A DNA stretch of 64,000 bases, taken from the NCBI GenBank assembly GCA_016745075.1, contig JADGDD010000003.1, forward strand, positions 1 through 64,000, written 5' to 3'. This DNA comes from Planctomycetota bacterium. GTDB taxonomy: Bacteria > Planctomycetota > UBA11346. The translations under genes were made by a program, and so were the position numbers. The notes below the pieces were generated by a model, which was not told the DNA's origin, made no database searches, and was given only the letters and a program-made list of their open reading frames with translations. Shown in pieces: positions 26,927-36,550 of this stretch (positions within the stretch are counted from its first letter, which is position 1; each line of letters begins with the position of its first letter).

Positions 26927-29900
26927 ATGAAAAATGACGATCAAACGTTTAATACATTTGGTAGAATAAAAATTCCGGCAACCCTCTATGAATCATTAAA
27001 GCTAGGTGAGTGCGTTATTTTTGCTGGAGCTGGGGTGTCAATGGGCCCTCCAGCAAACTACCCGAATTTCCAAGATCTCGTTCGAAAAATCGCAAACGGA
27101 TCCATTCCAACAGATTTGCGTAATAAACCTTTCGATCATATCCTAGGTAGGTTGGAAGACAGGGGGCTCCTAGTCCATGAACTCGCCAGAGACATATTAT
27201 CTGATGCTTCTTCAAGCCCCAATGAAATACACAAGGATATTCTCAGACTCTTTCACAACCAAAGGGTGCGAATTGTCACCACAAACTTTGATCAACATTT
27301 CACCAATGCAGCAAATGAAATAGGGCTAGGTAGCCTTCCTATATATTCTTCCCCAGCTTTACCAATGGGTAATTCTTTTGACGGAATTGTCCATTTGCAT
27401 GGAAGCACATTTCAGAATGCCAAGTCTCTAATATTGACCGATAAGGACTTTGGCCGAGCCTATTTGACAGAAGCATGGGCTGCAAGATTCCTTCTCCAAG
27501 TCTATAGTAAATATACCGTTGTATTCATTGGGTATAGCCACAACGACACCATAGTCACCTACCTAGCGAGAGGGTTTGGTGCCCCCAATAAAGCACTCTA
27601 TGCCATAACTCCACCGGGGAACGCTGAAAAATGGGCCAGACTTGGCATCGAAGCAATTGAGTACCCAATTGGAAAAAAGAAAAACGATCATTCAGAGCTA
27701 CAAAGATCTATCCATCGACTCGCTAAGAATCTTGGCCAGAGGTTACTGGACAATTGTAGTCATATTGAATGTATTGCGAAATCAACTCCCCCCAAAACAG
27801 GTATTGAAGATGATGGTTTCTTAGTCCGTTCACTCAACGACCGCATTCTTACATCGGTTTTCTGCCAACACGCAACTGGGGCCATGTGGCTCTATTGGTT
27901 TCATGAAAAGCAACTCCTCGATGAATGCCTATCCCTCACCATTGGAGAAACACGGCATGAAATGGTCTTGTTAACTAGATGGGTATGCGAGAAACTCCTT
28001 CTACATGGAGAAAAAGGGCTGGCATTATTACGAGATTGGAAGGGAAAATTAGGAAACGCGTTCGTTGAAGAAATGTGGTGGTCGATATCTCATGCGGACC
28101 AAGAAATTGCCCCAACTATTGGTAAGTGGGCAGTCATCCTCCTGAACTCACAAAGTCTAAGCCAACACCGGATCTGGCAAATGCGCCAAGTATTGCATAA
28201 ATTTGGTGACCTTGGTCAGTGGGCGGCATGCAAACTGCTCTTTGACTGCCTTGTATCCCCATTGGTTTCCCTAAGAAAAGCATGGACTTTAGACGAAGAC
28301 AGTTCTGATCTAACGAGCATTGAATTTGATATAACAGGGGACACGCATGATCTAGATAGTTTTTATTGTGATTATATTGTGCCAAATATTTCTCAATGGG
28401 CATATCACCTTGTGCAGACCATTCCGCGACATTTATCTGCTGTTGATATATGTGACCATGCCTTTGCAGGTGAAGAACGAGTTCTTTCACCATGGTCAAT
28501 AAGGCGAAAGGCCATAGAGCAACATAAGCAAGATCGATACAGAAAAGGGCACGATATTCCAATAGATAGTCTTCGTGACTCAGTAGCCTATTTTGCTCGA
28601 ACAAATCGAACGTTTTTGCGTGGGCTCATAGCAGGATGGGACAAATGCCAAAACAGCATCCTTAGAAGAATGGCTGTATTTGCTACAGGACAACTGTACT
28701 ACAAATCGAGCCCGAATGCAGTACTAAACTATGTCATTGAGAAGCAGGCCCTTGCTGATTTTGAATTACATCACGAAACATTTCAAGCCGTTCGGATTTC
28801 ATTTCCAGCAGCGTCAAGAGATCTTCAAGGTAAGTTCTGCAATCATGCGAGGTCTTTGTACAACAAAAAGAACACTAGATTTGACCAGAGGAGTTATAGC
28901 TATTATAATTTGCTCACTTGGCTGACCGGCTCTTTTGACTCACCTCCAGATTGGCTGCAAAGAAGGCTGTCGCGGTTTCAATCTCAGCACACAGATTTTG
29001 CCCCGAGAGAGCACCCTGACTTGCTGAGCTGGTCTAGCGAAATGGGGTGGGGTGAAGAAATCGAATACGATCTCGAAGAACTGTCAAAGATGCAAACTGC
29101 AAAACTAGCCAGATTCATATTTAATGCCGCACTGAGAGATAAATTCCATTCCCCCTATTCTACTGCCAGAAAGATAGCAACTTCATACCCCCAAAAAGGA
29201 TTATCACTACTCCTAGCCATTGGAAAAAGAACGCGACACATAGAGATTATTGACTCTATGATAGCCGCAATTCTTACCGGCCTAGCAAATGCATCTGAAC
29301 TTGATTCAATATGGGGAACTGTCTTGGAGAACCTAGCCAGAATCAATGGGTGCAAAAGGTTCCCCATGGCAGTCATTGAATTTGCCAAGAACATTGTCGA
29401 CAAAGAAGACAATACGATATTGGAAAATCTTGGGGATGATTTGGTTCAGATATGCATTGAGTCGGTGAATAACATAAACAAGGAACATAGTGCCAGTGCA
29501 TTAATTGATGGTGATCCCTTTGAGTCAGCAATAAACAGCAGGGCAGGTGATCTTGCGGTTATTCTTGTCCATGTGGCATACAATCAGCCGAGAAATAAAC
29601 CAAAGATAAACAAAACCTCCGAGCAACTCCTCCTCGAAATAATTCGAATGAAAGGCCGTCATGGTCTTTACGCCCGCATACGTTTAATGGAGCACGCCGC
29701 TTGGATTCATCAACTACGGCCAGTATGGGTAGAAGCTCGCCTTATGCCTCTACTCGACCCAAGTCATCGCAAAGGCGACATTCGACTATGGCACGGAATT
29801 TTTCATTCTCGCAAAAGAACAAAAGGTTTTCTTCGGGCACTTGATCGGCAAGTCCAAATTCCCATTCAACACCTAGATGGCGAGCTAAGAGCGATTCGGC

Positions 29901-30529
29901 ATGACTATCTCGGACTCCTTGCCTATCGTAGTGCAATTCAACAACGAGCTTCGTACTGTAATAAAATTGTCCCCAAAATGCTGGCTTATTGTGACTCAGA
30001 TATCCGATCTGACTTTTATTCAGAAGTAGAAGATATTTACTCACACAGTGGAAATGACATTCCAGATAAATCTTGGTCGAAATGGTTAAAACAACATATC
30101 TATTGGCGACGACACGGACACCCTGTTCCTCTTGCTGCAATTGAATCCTTCGCATTAATTTCTTGCATTCTGCATTTGCGTAAACACTTCTCTGATGGAG
30201 TTACAGAGCTTGTCAAATGTCCTGTCCCAAATGACAAACACTCTCGTTTTCTCCACAATGTGGAAAACCTTGCCCCCTGGAAAAAAGAACCACTTTCCGT
30301 TCTTAACCTTATAGCATGGTTCTTTAGCAAAGAAGTTCCCCACCTTTATGTTATGCAAGAAGAGTTGAATATGCTAGAATACTGCATTTCGCGTTGTCCT
30401 GATGAGCCTGTTGTAGATGATGTCTGTAATGGGCTTGCAATGTCAGGCTACCTCGATGCTAATAACCTCCTTACTTTGATAAAAAATGAATCCATCACGG
30501 TGTGTCCTGCCGAGAAGAGAGTGAAATAA
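26927..30529 (+). CDS. Large SIR2-domain protein, candidate anti-phage NADase
   Basis: 1,200 residues from ATG 26927 (GAGAGG 5 nt upstream); a longer frame from 26891 adds 12 residues and lacks a site. Residues about 25-270 are a SIR2_2-type domain: NAD-binding FAGAGVSMGPP (GAGVS 34-38), TTNFD (118-122), HLHGS with catalytic-type His (156-160) and FIGYSHND (200-207). The remaining 900 residues are helical and repeat-like, as in SIR2 proteins with a DUF4020-type C-terminus, which may sense infection. Proteins with this SIR2 form deplete NAD+ in several defence systems (Thoeris, DSR, SIR2-Argonaute pairs). The position in a tRNA-borne island fits defence. The function is inferred, not shown. 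Confidence 0.8.
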   Translation: MKNDDQTFNTFGRIKIPATLYESLKLGECVIFAGAGVSMGPPANYPNFQDLVRKIANGSIPTDLRNKPFDHILGRLEDRGLLVHELARDILSDASSSPNEIHKDILRLFHNQRVRIVTTNFDQHFTNAANEIGLGSLPIYSSPALPMGNSFDGIVHLHGSTFQNAKSLILTDKDFGRAYLTEAWAARFLLQVYSKYTVVFIGYSHNDTIVTYLARGFGAPNKALYAITPPGNAEKWARLGIEAIEYPIGKKKNDHSELQRSIHRLAKNLGQRLLDNCSHIECIAKSTPPKTGIEDDGFLVRSLNDRILTSVFCQHATGAMWLYWFHEKQLLDECLSLTIGETRHEMVLLTRWVCEKLLLHGEKGLALLRDWKGKLGNAFVEEMWWSISHADQEIAPTIGKWAVILLNSQSLSQHRIWQMRQVLHKFGDLGQWAACKLLFDCLVSPLVSLRKAWTLDEDSSDLTSIEFDITGDTHDLDSFYCDYIVPNISQWAYHLVQTIPRHLSAVDICDHAFAGEERVLSPWSIRRKAIEQHKQDRYRKGHDIPIDSLRDSVAYFARTNRTFLRGLIAGWDKCQNSILRRMAVFATGQLYYKSSPNAVLNYVIEKQALADFELHHETFQAVRISFPAASRDLQGKFCNHARSLYNKKNTRFDQRSYSYYNLLTWLTGSFDSPPDWLQRRLSRFQSQHTDFAPREHPDLLSWSSEMGWGEEIEYDLEELSKMQTAKLARFIFNAALRDKFHSPYSTARKIATSYPQKGLSLLLAIGKRTRHIEIIDSMIAAILTGLANASELDSIWGTVLENLARINGCKRFPMAVIEFAKNIVDKEDNTILENLGDDLVQICIESVNNINKEHSASALIDGDPFESAINSRAGDLAVILVHVAYNQPRNKPKINKTSEQLLLEIIRMKGRHGLYARIRLMEHAAWIHQLRPVWVEARLMPLLDPSHRKGDIRLWHGIFHSRKRTKGFLRALDRQVQIPIQHLDGELRAIRHDYLGLLAYRSAIQQRASYCNKIVPKMLAYCDSDIRSDFYSEVEDIYSHSGNDIPDKSWSKWLKQHIYWRRHGHPVPLAAIESFALISCILHLRKHFSDGVTELVKCPVPNDKHSRFLHNVENLAPWKKEPLSVLNLIAWFFSKEVPHLYVMQEELNMLEYCISRCPDEPVVDDVCNGLAMSGYLDANNLLTLIKNESITVCPAEKRVK

Positions 30530-30968
30530 TCGATAACGGTAAAAGGGAAAGACTTGTTAGAATATGTTGGCTCACAAGAAACATGAAAATAGCCATTGCG
30601 CCTAAATGATAAGGTAGTCAAAACTACAATCATGAAACCGTTTGGTAATGAAAGCTACAAGGACGTGCTTTGCCTCCGCAAAGATTAGGTATCATGCACA
30701 ATAGACTTTTAAACCCACATGCGAGCGTCTTCGATCGGTCTATAGGAGATGGCCTTTTTGTTTTCTATTTTAGGAAGTTATTAGATGGAGTGCCTAAATT
30801 TTATTATAAAATTGTTTTATATTCAAACTGAAGGTATTTTTTTAAAAAGACCAATCCATATTTTGATAAGGCAGATTTTTTTATTCTGAAAATCAAACAT
30901 GCAAATATTGATGGCTGGGATTTATTTCAGTTTTAATGTATGGAATTTTGGAGAAGGTGCAGAACTTC
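30530..30968. other. AT-rich non-coding stretch after the SIR2 gene
   Basis: No gene visible. A small hairpin CTTTGC-CTCC-GCAAAG lies at 30668-30683 and a weak GGTC...GGCC stem followed by TTTTTGTTTT near 30730-30760 could end the SIR2 transcript. No copy of the tRNA-Gly 3' end was found here. Confidence 0.45.
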
Positions 30969-32180
30969 TTACCACAATTCAATATGCACGCGCTTGCAGT
31001 AACGATCTTCTAGAACGCGGGCTAGATCTTCAATGAGGCGGCGGCGATCACGCAGATGTGCTGGGAACTGCGGGTTATGGTGCGCGTGATTAACCCCGGC
31101 ACCAAGCACGAAGTGGATTGAGTCGCTATCGACCAGTAGACTACAGAGCTGTCCAAGCGGGTCTTTGCCCAAACCATTCCATGCTTCATCACCTTGTAAA
31201 ACATTGAGCACAGCCTGTAAGGTTATAACACCTTCGGTTACTAATTCGGCACCCTCAAGAAAGGAAAAGGGTGGAATACCATCAGCAGCATTTGGTTTAG
31301 CGAAACCCACTGTTTCATCACATTCACGAGCGATGATGTCTGCGGTAGTCCCGCCACAGATGAGATTCAGGCCTTCCCATTCACGAAAGCGTCGCGCCAT
31401 TTCAACATCACGACCTTGGTCATAAGGTGGGCCACTGAACACCTGTAGACAGCGTTGCTTGCGTAGCGATACCACCCCGCAAGTGATGTCGTCTTTCGGC
31501 AATTGATCATCAAGGTAGCTGGCGCGCTGCACTAATGTGCGTGCCAAAATGCGAGCAGGTGGTTGCCCCCGCGCACCTTGCTCCACTGCCTGCTGTACCT
31601 GTGCTGGCCCCCAACCCATAGGTGTTTGAGGTTTACCCATACCGGCTTGGGTTATGCCATCTGAACAAAACACGAGGTAATCTCCGGGAGCCATCTGCAA
31701 TGTTGCCTGGCGTAGGGTACGCCCCGGTGTCCCTTTTCCCTCAATAATATCTCCCTGCACGGGTGTTGCTACGCCATCGTGAACATGCAAGACATCTGGG
31801 TTACCGTAATCGGCAATACACACAGACCCGTCAGCATTCATTTCGCAAATCGTGAAAGTTGAATAGGAGATACCGCGCACCTGACAAACTGGCAATGTTC
31901 GCAAGAGGGTACGTGCAAATTGCACCACATCACGCCGTGCTGCCGCGTAACGCAGCGCCATTGTTGCAGTAAGGCCAGCCAGCACATTGGCTTTGACCCC
32001 GCTCCCCAGACCATCCGCCAACACCGTCAGCATCCGCTCTTCCCCCACGACCTGCTGAGCGAGAAAAACATCACCCGGTAATATTTCGCCGTATTTTTTT
32101 TGCTGATGGTGCGCTACATCCCAAGCAAGACCCTCAGCAAGTAGGCTCTGCAATGGCGCTTGTTCAAGTGATTGAGGCAT
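30969..32180 (-). CDS. PP2C/SpoIIE-type phosphatase linked to sensory hydrogenase
   Basis: 403 residues from ATG 32180 (GAGGAG 7 nt upstream; overlaps the sensor gene by 17 bp). Residues about 30-240 form a SpoIIE-like PP2C fold with metal-binding acids in VLADGLGSGVKAN, YLVFCSDGITQAG and KDDITCGVVSL. These dephosphorylate serine or threonine on partner proteins. The C-terminal 150 residues (SGPPYDQGRDVEMARRFRE, then LICGGTTADIIARE) form an extra domain common in hydrogenase-linked members. Pairing with a PAS-containing [FeFe]-hydrogenase sensor matches the phosphatase-linked sensory class (group C3). It probably turns the sensor's signal into a dephosphorylation event; the target is unknown. 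Confidence 0.85.
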   Translation of the reverse strand: MPQSLEQAPLQSLLAEGLAWDVAHHQQKKYGEILPGDVFLAQQVVGEERMLTVLADGLGSGVKANVLAGLTATMALRYAAARRDVVQFARTLLRTLPVCQVRGISYSTFTICEMNADGSVCIADYGNPDVLHVHDGVATPVQGDIIEGKGTPGRTLRQATLQMAPGDYLVFCSDGITQAGMGKPQTPMGWGPAQVQQAVEQGARGQPPARILARTLVQRASYLDDQLPKDDITCGVVSLRKQRCLQVFSGPPYDQGRDVEMARRFREWEGLNLICGGTTADIIARECDETVGFAKPNAADGIPPFSFLEGAELVTEGVITLQAVLNVLQGDEAWNGLGKDPLGQLCSLLVDSDSIHFVLGAGVNHAHHNPQFPAHLRDRRRLIEDLARVLEDRYCKRVHIELW

Positions 32181-33870
32181 TGCTCTGCTCCTCGCCAATC
32201 TCAAGAGCATCAGCCATACTGCCGAGAATCACTTCACTTTCTGCTGCATTTTCTCCAAGCAGACAAGCTATTTGCTGAACCGTTTCCATTTGTTTTTCAA
32301 CAACCAAACGAGCACGACGCACAATTTCTTCTCGCTCTACAGCAGGAGCAGTAATATCACGAATAATACCAGCAACGAGGCGCTCTGATTCAATAGGGAA
32401 GACTGATATATTCAGCACACGGTCACCCTCACGCACATCTCGCGCGCGAATCTCTTCACCTTCAAGCAAGACATGTCTGAATAGCGGCACTCCCGGCATG
32501 AGCCCCTTTAATGAAACTCCGGGTAAACCGGGATTTCGTTGCCATGCTTCTTGTGCTTCTGGAAACAGATCCGCAAAAGCGGGGTTTGCCTCAACAATAC
32601 GCAAATTCTGATCAACTAACACCGCTCCAGATGGCATAGACCTCAATAAGGTATTTGCTTTATTTTGTGCGAGTTGCCGCATATAACTCACGCACATTTT
32701 TGATTCAGCTAAGCCAGCACAAATAGCCCGCGCTAATTCTTGGCAACTTTCGTACCCACAACCGCTACAATTAAATTCGTCACTAGCCTGATATTTTCCA
32801 ACCGACTCAAGCGCCGCTTGTATTGATGCTTCATCTGGTTCTTCATAAACCATGCCTGACAAATGAGCACTGTCTTCAATCATAATTTGCGGCTGCCGTG
32901 GTATCGTTTCCTGTGGTTGTGGCGCTGTGCTTACCACTCGATGACGGCGCGCCAAAGTGCCACCGCCATGCCTTCCCATACACGGCCCATTTACACAACC
33001 ACCAGCACAAGCCAACACTTCAACAAAACCGTGCACAGCTCCAGCTTTGGCATCACGCACAGCTTCGCCCACAGCCTGCATACCTGATACTGCATGCAGC
33101 TGATCATCTGCTATTGGGCATGCATCTCGCAGGCCAGCCAGCATGCCACCTTCTATTGGATATAAGGCGCCGTCACTGGCGCGGTTCAATACGAATGCTG
33201 CTTCATGACCCGCAGCGATTGGAGGTTGTTCATCCAATAAAGAGTGTAAATCGTCAAAGGTCAACGCGGCATCAAGTAACTCTGGGTGCGCATCTGCTTC
33301 AACCTTTTTTGCGACGCAGGGACCGAAAAATACAACACGAATGTGTTCGCCAATTTCTTGCCGGAGCAGGCGGCAATGAGTTAATAATGGTGACAATAAC
33401 GGCGTTACCAAGCTATCTGCCGCGCCATATTGCTGAGCCCATTGCGCTGCCGCTGGACAGGCGCTCGATAGCCAGACTTCTTGTTTTTTTTCGTTAAGTA
33501 ACTGCGCACTATGAGCACTCACTTCCTGCGCACCAAGTGCCGTTTCGCTGACACCTGCGAAGCCCATCGCCATAAGAGTCGCAATCATTTCGCCGGCCGC
33601 CATCTCCGGAAAAGCAGCAACCCAAGCCGGCGCTAAACTCACATAGACTGGTTTAGCTGTAGCCAGCCATCCTTGTACCTGCGGAAGGTCAGCGCGCACA
33701 CGCTTTGCTGAAGCTGGGCAAACCGACACACAGTGCCCACACTTGATACAACGCTCATCAACAATTTGCGCAGCGGCATCTTGCACACGAATCGCCTTTA
33801 CTGGGCATTCGCGCACACAGCGATAACAGTCTTGGCACTCAGCGGCTGCGGTCTGAATTATAGCTTCCAT
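32164..33870 (-). CDS. Sensory [FeFe]-hydrogenase-like protein with PAS domain
   Basis: 568 residues. Order: two [4Fe-4S] ferredoxin motifs (Cys12/15/18/22 and 41/44/47/51), an H-cluster domain (about 70-300), a further four-Cys Fe-S motif (Cys368, 371, 376, 393) and a PAS domain (about 405-510) ending in a coiled coil. H-cluster ligands are Cys138 (SSACPA), Cys185 (GPCVAKK), Cys288 and Cys292 (LACAGGC). The proton-transfer Cys that precedes the first ligand in catalytic enzymes is Ala137, as expected for slow, sensory hydrogenases. It probably binds H2 or reports redox state and passes this through the PAS domain to the phosphatase. Divergent from the hydCBA operon. Confidence 0.9.
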   Translation of the reverse strand: MEAIIQTAAAECQDCYRCVRECPVKAIRVQDAAAQIVDERCIKCGHCVSVCPASAKRVRADLPQVQGWLATAKPVYVSLAPAWVAAFPEMAAGEMIATLMAMGFAGVSETALGAQEVSAHSAQLLNEKKQEVWLSSACPAAAQWAQQYGAADSLVTPLLSPLLTHCRLLRQEIGEHIRVVFFGPCVAKKVEADAHPELLDAALTFDDLHSLLDEQPPIAAGHEAAFVLNRASDGALYPIEGGMLAGLRDACPIADDQLHAVSGMQAVGEAVRDAKAGAVHGFVEVLACAGGCVNGPCMGRHGGGTLARRHRVVSTAPQPQETIPRQPQIMIEDSAHLSGMVYEEPDEASIQAALESVGKYQASDEFNCSGCGYESCQELARAICAGLAESKMCVSYMRQLAQNKANTLLRSMPSGAVLVDQNLRIVEANPAFADLFPEAQEAWQRNPGLPGVSLKGLMPGVPLFRHVLLEGEEIRARDVREGDRVLNISVFPIESERLVAGIIRDITAPAVEREEIVRRARLVVEKQMETVQQIACLLGENAAESEVILGSMADALEIGEEQSNASIT

Positions 33871-33947
33871 CTGAAAAGCCTAGACCCCTTTTTCACGCAA
33901 AGATACCCCCCGCTTACCCATAGCGCCTTCGGTATAACCTTGGCGCA

Positions 33948-33996
33948 TTGTTAATGGTTATATTTTTATAGATAAATTTTTATTGATTAATAAAAA
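33948..33996. promoter_or_regulatory. Divergent hydrogenase control region with 20-bp palindrome
   Basis: TTTTTATT-GATT-AATAAAAA (33977-33996) is a perfect palindrome with 8-bp arms and a 4-bp centre, the size and spacing of Rex operators though not their consensus bases. A lone TTGTTAA, a Rex-like half-site, lies at 33948-33954. Both are between the divergent sensor and hydC genes; Rex is encoded in the downstream operon. Confidence 0.35.
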
Positions 33997-34069
33997 AGAC
34001 GATACAGACTCCGCGCATCAAGCCAAACCGCTGCACCTCACCACGGTGCCGCCACATAAGGAGTTCCCC

Positions 34070-34588
34070 ATGTGCGTCTCTTGTACCAACCAGACCAGCG
34101 AACGTCATGACATCGCAGACCGTATTCTTACTCGGTTCAATTATTCCGATTCCAAGCTCGTACCCATCTTACAAACTCTGCAAGACAAATTCGGCTATCT
34201 GCCACGTGATCTTATGGCCTATGTAGCATCAGCATTGCGACTACCGCCAGCGCGCGTCTATGGCGTTGCTACATTCTATGCGCACTTCTCCCTGCATCCC
34301 AAAGGCAAACATGTCCTTAAGCTTTGCGATGGCACTGCTTGCCATGTGAAAGCGTCCATCCCAATTCTTCATGCTCTGGAAGCGCACCTTAATCTGTCTA
34401 CAGACCAAACAACGACAGACGACGGACTCTTCACCGTTGAGAAGGTTTCCTGTCTCGGCGCTTGTGGCTTAGCACCAGTCCTCGTTATAGACGAACAAGT
34501 GCATGGCCAAGTCACGCCAGAAATGGCCGTACAATTTGTTGAGGACATTAAAGAACAAGAAGCCCTCACCGAGGAGGTCTGCGCATGA
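34070..34588 (+). CDS. hydC: [FeFe]-hydrogenase NuoE-like subunit HydC
   Basis: 172 residues from ATG 34070, chosen for AAGGAG 6 nt upstream; an in-frame ATG at 33983 lies within the palindrome region. A helical bundle (IADRILTRFNYSDSKLVPIL, then FGYLPRDLMAYVASAL) precedes a thioredoxin-like [2Fe-2S] domain with ligands in CDGTACHVKAS and CLGACGLAPV. It is the small subunit of NAD-linked, usually electron-bifurcating, hydrogenases and passes electrons to the flavin subunit. The stop overlaps the hydB start by 4 bp. Confidence 0.92.
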   Translation: MCVSCTNQTSERHDIADRILTRFNYSDSKLVPILQTLQDKFGYLPRDLMAYVASALRLPPARVYGVATFYAHFSLHPKGKHVLKLCDGTACHVKASIPILHALEAHLNLSTDQTTTDDGLFTVEKVSCLGACGLAPVLVIDEQVHGQVTPEMAVQFVEDIKEQEALTEEVCA

Positions 34589-36495
34589 CTCTCACAACAC
34601 AACATGCAAGCGCTGCTGATCTAAAGCGTATTGCCAGCAATTACACAACAGCGACGCAGGTTATTGATAAACGCATTATCATCTGCGCTGGCACCGGCTG
34701 TGTTGCCAATGGGTCACTAGCACTGCGAGACGCGCTGCAACGCGCGCTCAAAAAAGCGAACCTGTCCGTAACCCTTACCATCAAACACGAAAAACACGAA
34801 CCAACGGATGTCCATCTCTCAAAGAGCGGTTGTCAGGGCTTTTGCCAAATGGGGCCACTCGTTCATATTGAACCTGCTGGCATCAGCTACGTGAAAGTTC
34901 GACCAGACGATGCCGATGACATCATTGAACACACCATTCGTAATGGCCACATTGTAAAACGGCTGCTCTATACGAAGGCCAACGGTGCCACCTGTGTCGG
35001 TCCAGCTGAGATTCCGTTCTATAATCAACAAACACGTGTAGTCCTTGCTAATTGCATGATCGAACCATCTAGCATTGCGGAATATATTGCCCGTGACGGC
35101 TACCGTGGTGCAGAACACGCTTTTGCCCAGCTCACACCGGAGGCCGTCTGTGCTGTAGTTTCTGATGCTGGCCTACGAGGTCGAGGCGGTGGCGGATTTC
35201 CTACTGGCAAGAAATGGGAATTAACACTCGCCAACGCAGCTGATAAAGAATATGTTATTTGTAACGGCGACGAGGGTGATCCTGGCGCTTTCATGGACCG
35301 CTCCGTTATGGAAGGCAATCCACATGCCGTAATTGAAGGTATGATGATTGCTGCCCGCGCTATTGAAGCGGACGAAGGTTATGTGTACGTCCGAGCTGAA
35401 TACCCCTTAGCCGTTGAGCGCATGAGTCATGCGGTGAGCGCCGCCGAAGCGGAGGGAATCCTTGGAGATAATTGTTTCGGCTCTGGACGCGGATTTACCC
35501 TGCACGTTATGGAAGGCGCGGGCGCTTTTGTCTGTGGCGAAGAAACAGCGCTAATCGCTTCCATTGAAGGCAAACGCGGCATGCCGCGCCCCAAACCGCC
35601 TTTCCCAGCAGAGAGTGGTTTATGGGGAAAACCAACACTTATTAATAACGTCGAAACACTGGCCTCTATTCCCACCATCATCCGCAATGGAGCGGATGCC
35701 TATAAAGCACTTGGCACCACATCATCTCCCGGAACCAAGACCTTTGCCCTAACAGGGCATGTTGGCAATACAGGATTAATTGAGGTGCCCTTCGGTACAA
35801 CCTTGCGAACCATTGTTGATGACATTGGCGGCGGCGTTCGTGACAACGATGGCCACACCACAAATGGTACTTTTAAAGCTGTGCAAATTGGCGGGCCATC
35901 TGGTGGTTGCCTAACACCAGCTATGCTCGACACACCACTCGATTTCGATAATTTACGAACGCTTGGTGCAATGGTTGGCTCTGGTGGTTTAGTGGTGATG
36001 AACCAACAAACCTGCATGGTACAGATTGCTAAATTCTTTATGGAATTTACGCAGGTCGAAAGCTGTGGTAAATGCGTACCCTGCCGTGAAGGCACCAAGC
36101 AAATGTTAGCCTTACTCACGGATATATGTGAAGGCCGCGCCACTGTGGAAACGCTGAACCTTCTGGAGAAAACGGCACAGGTTGTTCAGCTCTCTAGTTT
36201 ATGCGGGCTTGGCAAAACAGCGCCAAACCCGGTGCTCTCAACCTTGCGTCACTTCCGTGAAGAATATGAGGTGCACGTGGTAGACCGCCTTTGTCCTGCT
36301 GGCCAATGCAGTGCTCTTGCCATGCCAGAGATTGATCCCGAACTCTGTACTGGCTGTACCCTGTGCGCGCGAAAATGCCCAACCGACTGTATTAGCGGCG
36401 AGCGCAAAGAACCACACGTTATCGACACGGACAACTGTATTCGCTGCGGTGCCTGCGCCGATGCCTGTCGTAAAAATGCCGTATCCGGTTTCTAA
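34585..36495 (+). CDS. hydB: [FeFe]-hydrogenase NuoF-like flavin subunit HydB
   Basis: 636 residues. The N-terminal thioredoxin-like [2Fe-2S] domain has CAGTGC and CQGFCQMGP. The NuoF core binds FMN and NAD(H): GRGGGGFPTGKKWE and CNGDEGDPGAFMDRSVMEGN. An SLBB segment follows, then the [4Fe-4S] site SCGKCVPCREGT. The C-terminus adds two [4Fe-4S] ferredoxin motifs (CTGCTLCARKCPTDC, CIRCGACADACRKNA), as in bifurcating HydB. It exchanges electrons between NADH, ferredoxin and HydA. Translationally coupled to hydC; hydA follows after 55 bp with its own ribosome binding site (GAGGAA). Confidence 0.95.
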   Translation: MTLTTQHASAADLKRIASNYTTATQVIDKRIIICAGTGCVANGSLALRDALQRALKKANLSVTLTIKHEKHEPTDVHLSKSGCQGFCQMGPLVHIEPAGISYVKVRPDDADDIIEHTIRNGHIVKRLLYTKANGATCVGPAEIPFYNQQTRVVLANCMIEPSSIAEYIARDGYRGAEHAFAQLTPEAVCAVVSDAGLRGRGGGGFPTGKKWELTLANAADKEYVICNGDEGDPGAFMDRSVMEGNPHAVIEGMMIAARAIEADEGYVYVRAEYPLAVERMSHAVSAAEAEGILGDNCFGSGRGFTLHVMEGAGAFVCGEETALIASIEGKRGMPRPKPPFPAESGLWGKPTLINNVETLASIPTIIRNGADAYKALGTTSSPGTKTFALTGHVGNTGLIEVPFGTTLRTIVDDIGGGVRDNDGHTTNGTFKAVQIGGPSGGCLTPAMLDTPLDFDNLRTLGAMVGSGGLVVMNQQTCMVQIAKFFMEFTQVESCGKCVPCREGTKQMLALLTDICEGRATVETLNLLEKTAQVVQLSSLCGLGKTAPNPVLSTLRHFREEYEVHVVDRLCPAGQCSALAMPEIDPELCTGCTLCARKCPTDCISGERKEPHVIDTDNCIRCGACADACRKNAVSGF

Positions 36496-36550
36496 TATTT
36501 AAGTTCCTTCCTTTTGCCAACAGTGCCCCTTTTCGTACCGAGGAATAATC

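Noticed and set aside
26927..27760. SIR2 domain as a CobB-type protein deacetylase
   Set aside because: CobB has about 240-280 residues with a zinc-binding Cys set; this protein has the SIR2_2 form and a 900-residue extension.
23121..30968. Integrated element with att repeats of the tRNA-Gly 3' end
   Set aside because: No second copy of the tRNA 3' end and no integrase gene were seen, so only an accessory island is claimed.
32164..33870. Second catalytic hydrogenase
   Set aside because: The proton-transfer Cys is Ala137 and a PAS domain and phosphatase gene accompany it, fitting a sensor instead.
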